From: Clostridia bacterium
Lineage (GTDB): Bacteria > Bacillota > Clostridia > Christensenellales > Pumilibacteraceae
Assembly: GCA_900762945.1 (NCBI GenBank)
Contig: CAAFIN010000137.1
Span: forward strand, 1-6,978
Direction of reading: 5' to 3'
Length of the DNA stretch: 6,978 bases
How positions within the stretch are numbered: the first letter of the stretch is position 1; every line of letters begins with the position of its first letter. Under the pieces are notes generated by a model. That model was not told the DNA's origin. It did not search any database and saw only the letters and a program-made list of their open reading frames with translations. A program made the position numbers and the translations under genes. Positions 5,710-6,978 of the stretch are shown here, piece after piece.

Positions 5710-6978
5710 TAAAAAAACTTCGCGGAAAGTTTATTCTCGTCACGATGCTGTCCGTATTTTGCGTGCTTGCGGTGATCATGACGGCGATCAACGTCGTCAA
5801 CTACGGCAAGGTCGCAAGTTACGCCGATTCGGTACTGGACGTATTGTACGCCGGCGGCGGAAGCTTTCAGAACTCCGCGCAACCTATGCCCGGCGGCGAA
5901 ACCAAACCCGACGATAAACTCGACGAAAAAACTGACGACGATGACGACGATGACGATGATGACGATGACGATGATGACGACGAGAGCAAACCGATTCCCG
6001 GCATGAACCGCGAAACGCCGTATGAAACCCGCTATTTCACGGTTAAATTCGGAGGTACGGGCGCGGTCGCGGACGTGGGGAGCATAGCCGCCGTATCGGG
6101 CGAGCGGGCGGTCAAACTTGCGGCGCAAGCGGCGAATAAACGCACGAACCGCGGTTATATCGGGATTTACCGTTATTACGTCGCGGACGACGGACAATTC
6201 GTGCTGTTCGTCGATTGTGCGCGGCAAAAAGACACCGCCGATACTTTTTTCGTCACAAGTATGTGGATTTCCGGCGTAGGACTGGTTGCCGTGTTCGTGC
6301 TGATTTTGTTTCTGTCGAAACTCGCCGTGCGGCCTATCGCAGAGAGCTACGAGAAACAGAAGCGGTTTATTACCGACGCAAGCCACGAACTGAAAACGCC
6401 GCTGACGATAATTTCGGCGAACAACGAACTGACAGAACTTACGGGCGGCGAAACGCAGTATACCGCCGCAATCGCCGCGCAAGTCGAGCGTATGACCGCT
6501 ATGGTCAAGAATCTGACCGCGCTCGCAAGGCTTGACGAAACGGAAAAACTGCCGCAAAAGACCGAGTTTTCTTTGTCCGAAGCGCTGTCGGGTACGGTCG
6601 ATTCGTTCCGCGCGGCTATCGGAAAGGACGGCAGAACGCTTTCGACGGATATCGACGACGGCTTGAAAATCTGCGGCGACGAAACGCTCGTCCGTCAGGC
6701 GTTCTCGATAGTCCTTGAAAACGCCGCGAAGTACGCGATTTCACGCGTTACGCTCACGGCGAAGCGCGCGGGCAAGAATGCGGTTATCGAGTGCGCGAAC
6801 GACGCGGACGGCGTGAAAGCGGGGGATATGAACCGCTGTTTCGAGCGTTTCTATCGTTCGGACGAAGCCCGCGCTTCCAAAGTCCACGGCAACGGAGTGG
6901 GGCTGTCTATCGCAAAGTCGATTGTCGAACTCCACGACGGCAAAGTTTCGGCTTACGGCAGCGCCGACGGCGTATTTA
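5706..6978 (+). CDS. Membrane sensor histidine kinase with poly-Asp sensor region (3' end cut)
   Basis: 424 codons are visible, and the frame runs off the window. The ATG at 5706 overlaps the regulator's TGA (ATGA), with GGAGG at 5694-5698 seven bases before. Residues 2-8 are basic. The first membrane span is about 9-31, the outside region about 32-183, and the second span about 184-205. The outside region contains 16 Asp (77-92), then a small alpha/beta-like part with 'RYFTV', 'GYIGIYRYYV' and 'VLFVDC', a pattern common in clostridial sensor kinases. After span two, 'AVRPI' is followed almost at once by the H-box 'FITDASHELKTPL' with phosphoacceptor His227, so a full HAMP domain is lacking. 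The ATPase domain shows the N-box 'VLENAAKYA' (Asn339), a degenerate G1 'NDADGV', the F-box 'CFERFYRSD', and the G2 box 'HGNGVGLSIA'. Judging by family ends, only about 10-20 residues are missing. It should autophosphorylate and transfer phosphate to Asp51 of the adjacent regulator. Confidence 0.95.
   Translation, partial: MIKKLRGKFILVTMLSVFCVLAVIMTAINVVNYGKVASYADSVLDVLYAGGGSFQNSAQPMPGGETKPDDKLDEKTDDDDDDDDDDDDDDDDESKPIPGMNRETPYETRYFTVKFGGTGAVADVGSIAAVSGERAVKLAAQAANKRTNRGYIGIYRYYVADDGQFVLFVDCARQKDTADTFFVTSMWISGVGLVAVFVLILFLSKLAVRPIAESYEKQKRFITDASHELKTPLTIISANNELTELTGGETQYTAAIAAQVERMTAMVKNLTALARLDETEKLPQKTEFSLSEALSGTVDSFRAAIGKDGRTLSTDIDDGLKICGDETLVRQAFSIVLENAAKYAISRVTLTAKRAGKNAVIECANDADGVKAGDMNRCFERFYRSDEARASKVHGNGVGLSIAKSIVELHDGKVSAYGSADGVF
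5934..5981 (+). repeat. GAY trinucleotide repeat (16 Asp codons)
   Basis: Sixteen consecutive GAC/GAT codons encode Asp77-Asp92 of the kinase, followed by a GAG. GAC and GAT are mixed (GACGAT and GATGAC hexamers recur), so the tract is interrupted at the third base but perfect as a GAY triplet. Gain or loss of units keeps the reading frame and would only change the length of the acidic stretch. It lies in the predicted extracytoplasmic loop. Confidence 0.92.

Noticed and set aside
5934..5981. CRISPR-like or regulatory short tandem repeat
   Set aside because: The repeat is a 3-base coding microsatellite inside an intact reading frame with no spacers, so it is explained as a poly-Asp tract.
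5526..6557. Minus-strand open frame of 343 codons across the regulator/kinase junction
   Set aside because: The + strand encodes clear receiver/winged-helix and kinase motifs here. The Ile/Val run in the minus frame is only the complement of the GAY repeat.

Overview
The window reads as chromosomal DNA of a low-redundancy, moderately GC-rich member of the Bacillota (Clostridia). Strong AGGAGG-type ribosome binding sites, an OmpR-type regulator with the clostridial form of the winged helix, and large repeat-built surface proteins with 'Y-x-TL-x-x-A' beta-helix modules and FIVAR-like helical repeats all point that way. An uncultured gut lineage (Christensenellales-like) would fit, but that finer placement is an impression of style, not a demonstrated assignment. 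All recognisable genes lie on the + strand.

Layout. Bases 1-206 hold no convincing gene: probably the end of an upstream transcription unit, a likely intrinsic terminator (118-158), a weak promoter candidate, and a hairpin pressed against the first ribosome binding site. Two genes follow, 17 bases apart and presumably co-transcribed. The first (213-1283) encodes a single-span membrane protein with a long Glu/Ala/Thr-rich linker and a C-terminal globular region ending in a TPR-like motif. The second (1301-4846) encodes a 1181-residue exported, membrane-anchored or secreted protein. It contains three diverged beta-helix modules, two tandem FIVAR-like helical repeats and a run of 'GG' beta-solenoid rungs, but no cell-wall sorting signal. 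A perfect 12-bp stem terminator (4869-4899) closes the unit.

After a 138-base gap with a TATAAT box and a tandem 11-bp repeat that looks like an OmpR/PhoB-type operator, a two-component system starts: a response regulator (5038-5709) and a sensor histidine kinase (5706 to the window end, incomplete). They overlap by ATGA, so they are translationally coupled.

How they may work together: the kinase would sense something outside the membrane and phosphorylate Asp51 of the regulator, which probably controls its own promoter. Whether it also controls the surface-protein operon cannot be told from this sequence. The most distinctive item is an uninterrupted run of 16 aspartates, encoded by a GAY trinucleotide repeat, in the predicted extracellular sensor region of the kinase. 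No CRISPR array, RNA gene, transposon, phage or toxin/defence locus is visible.
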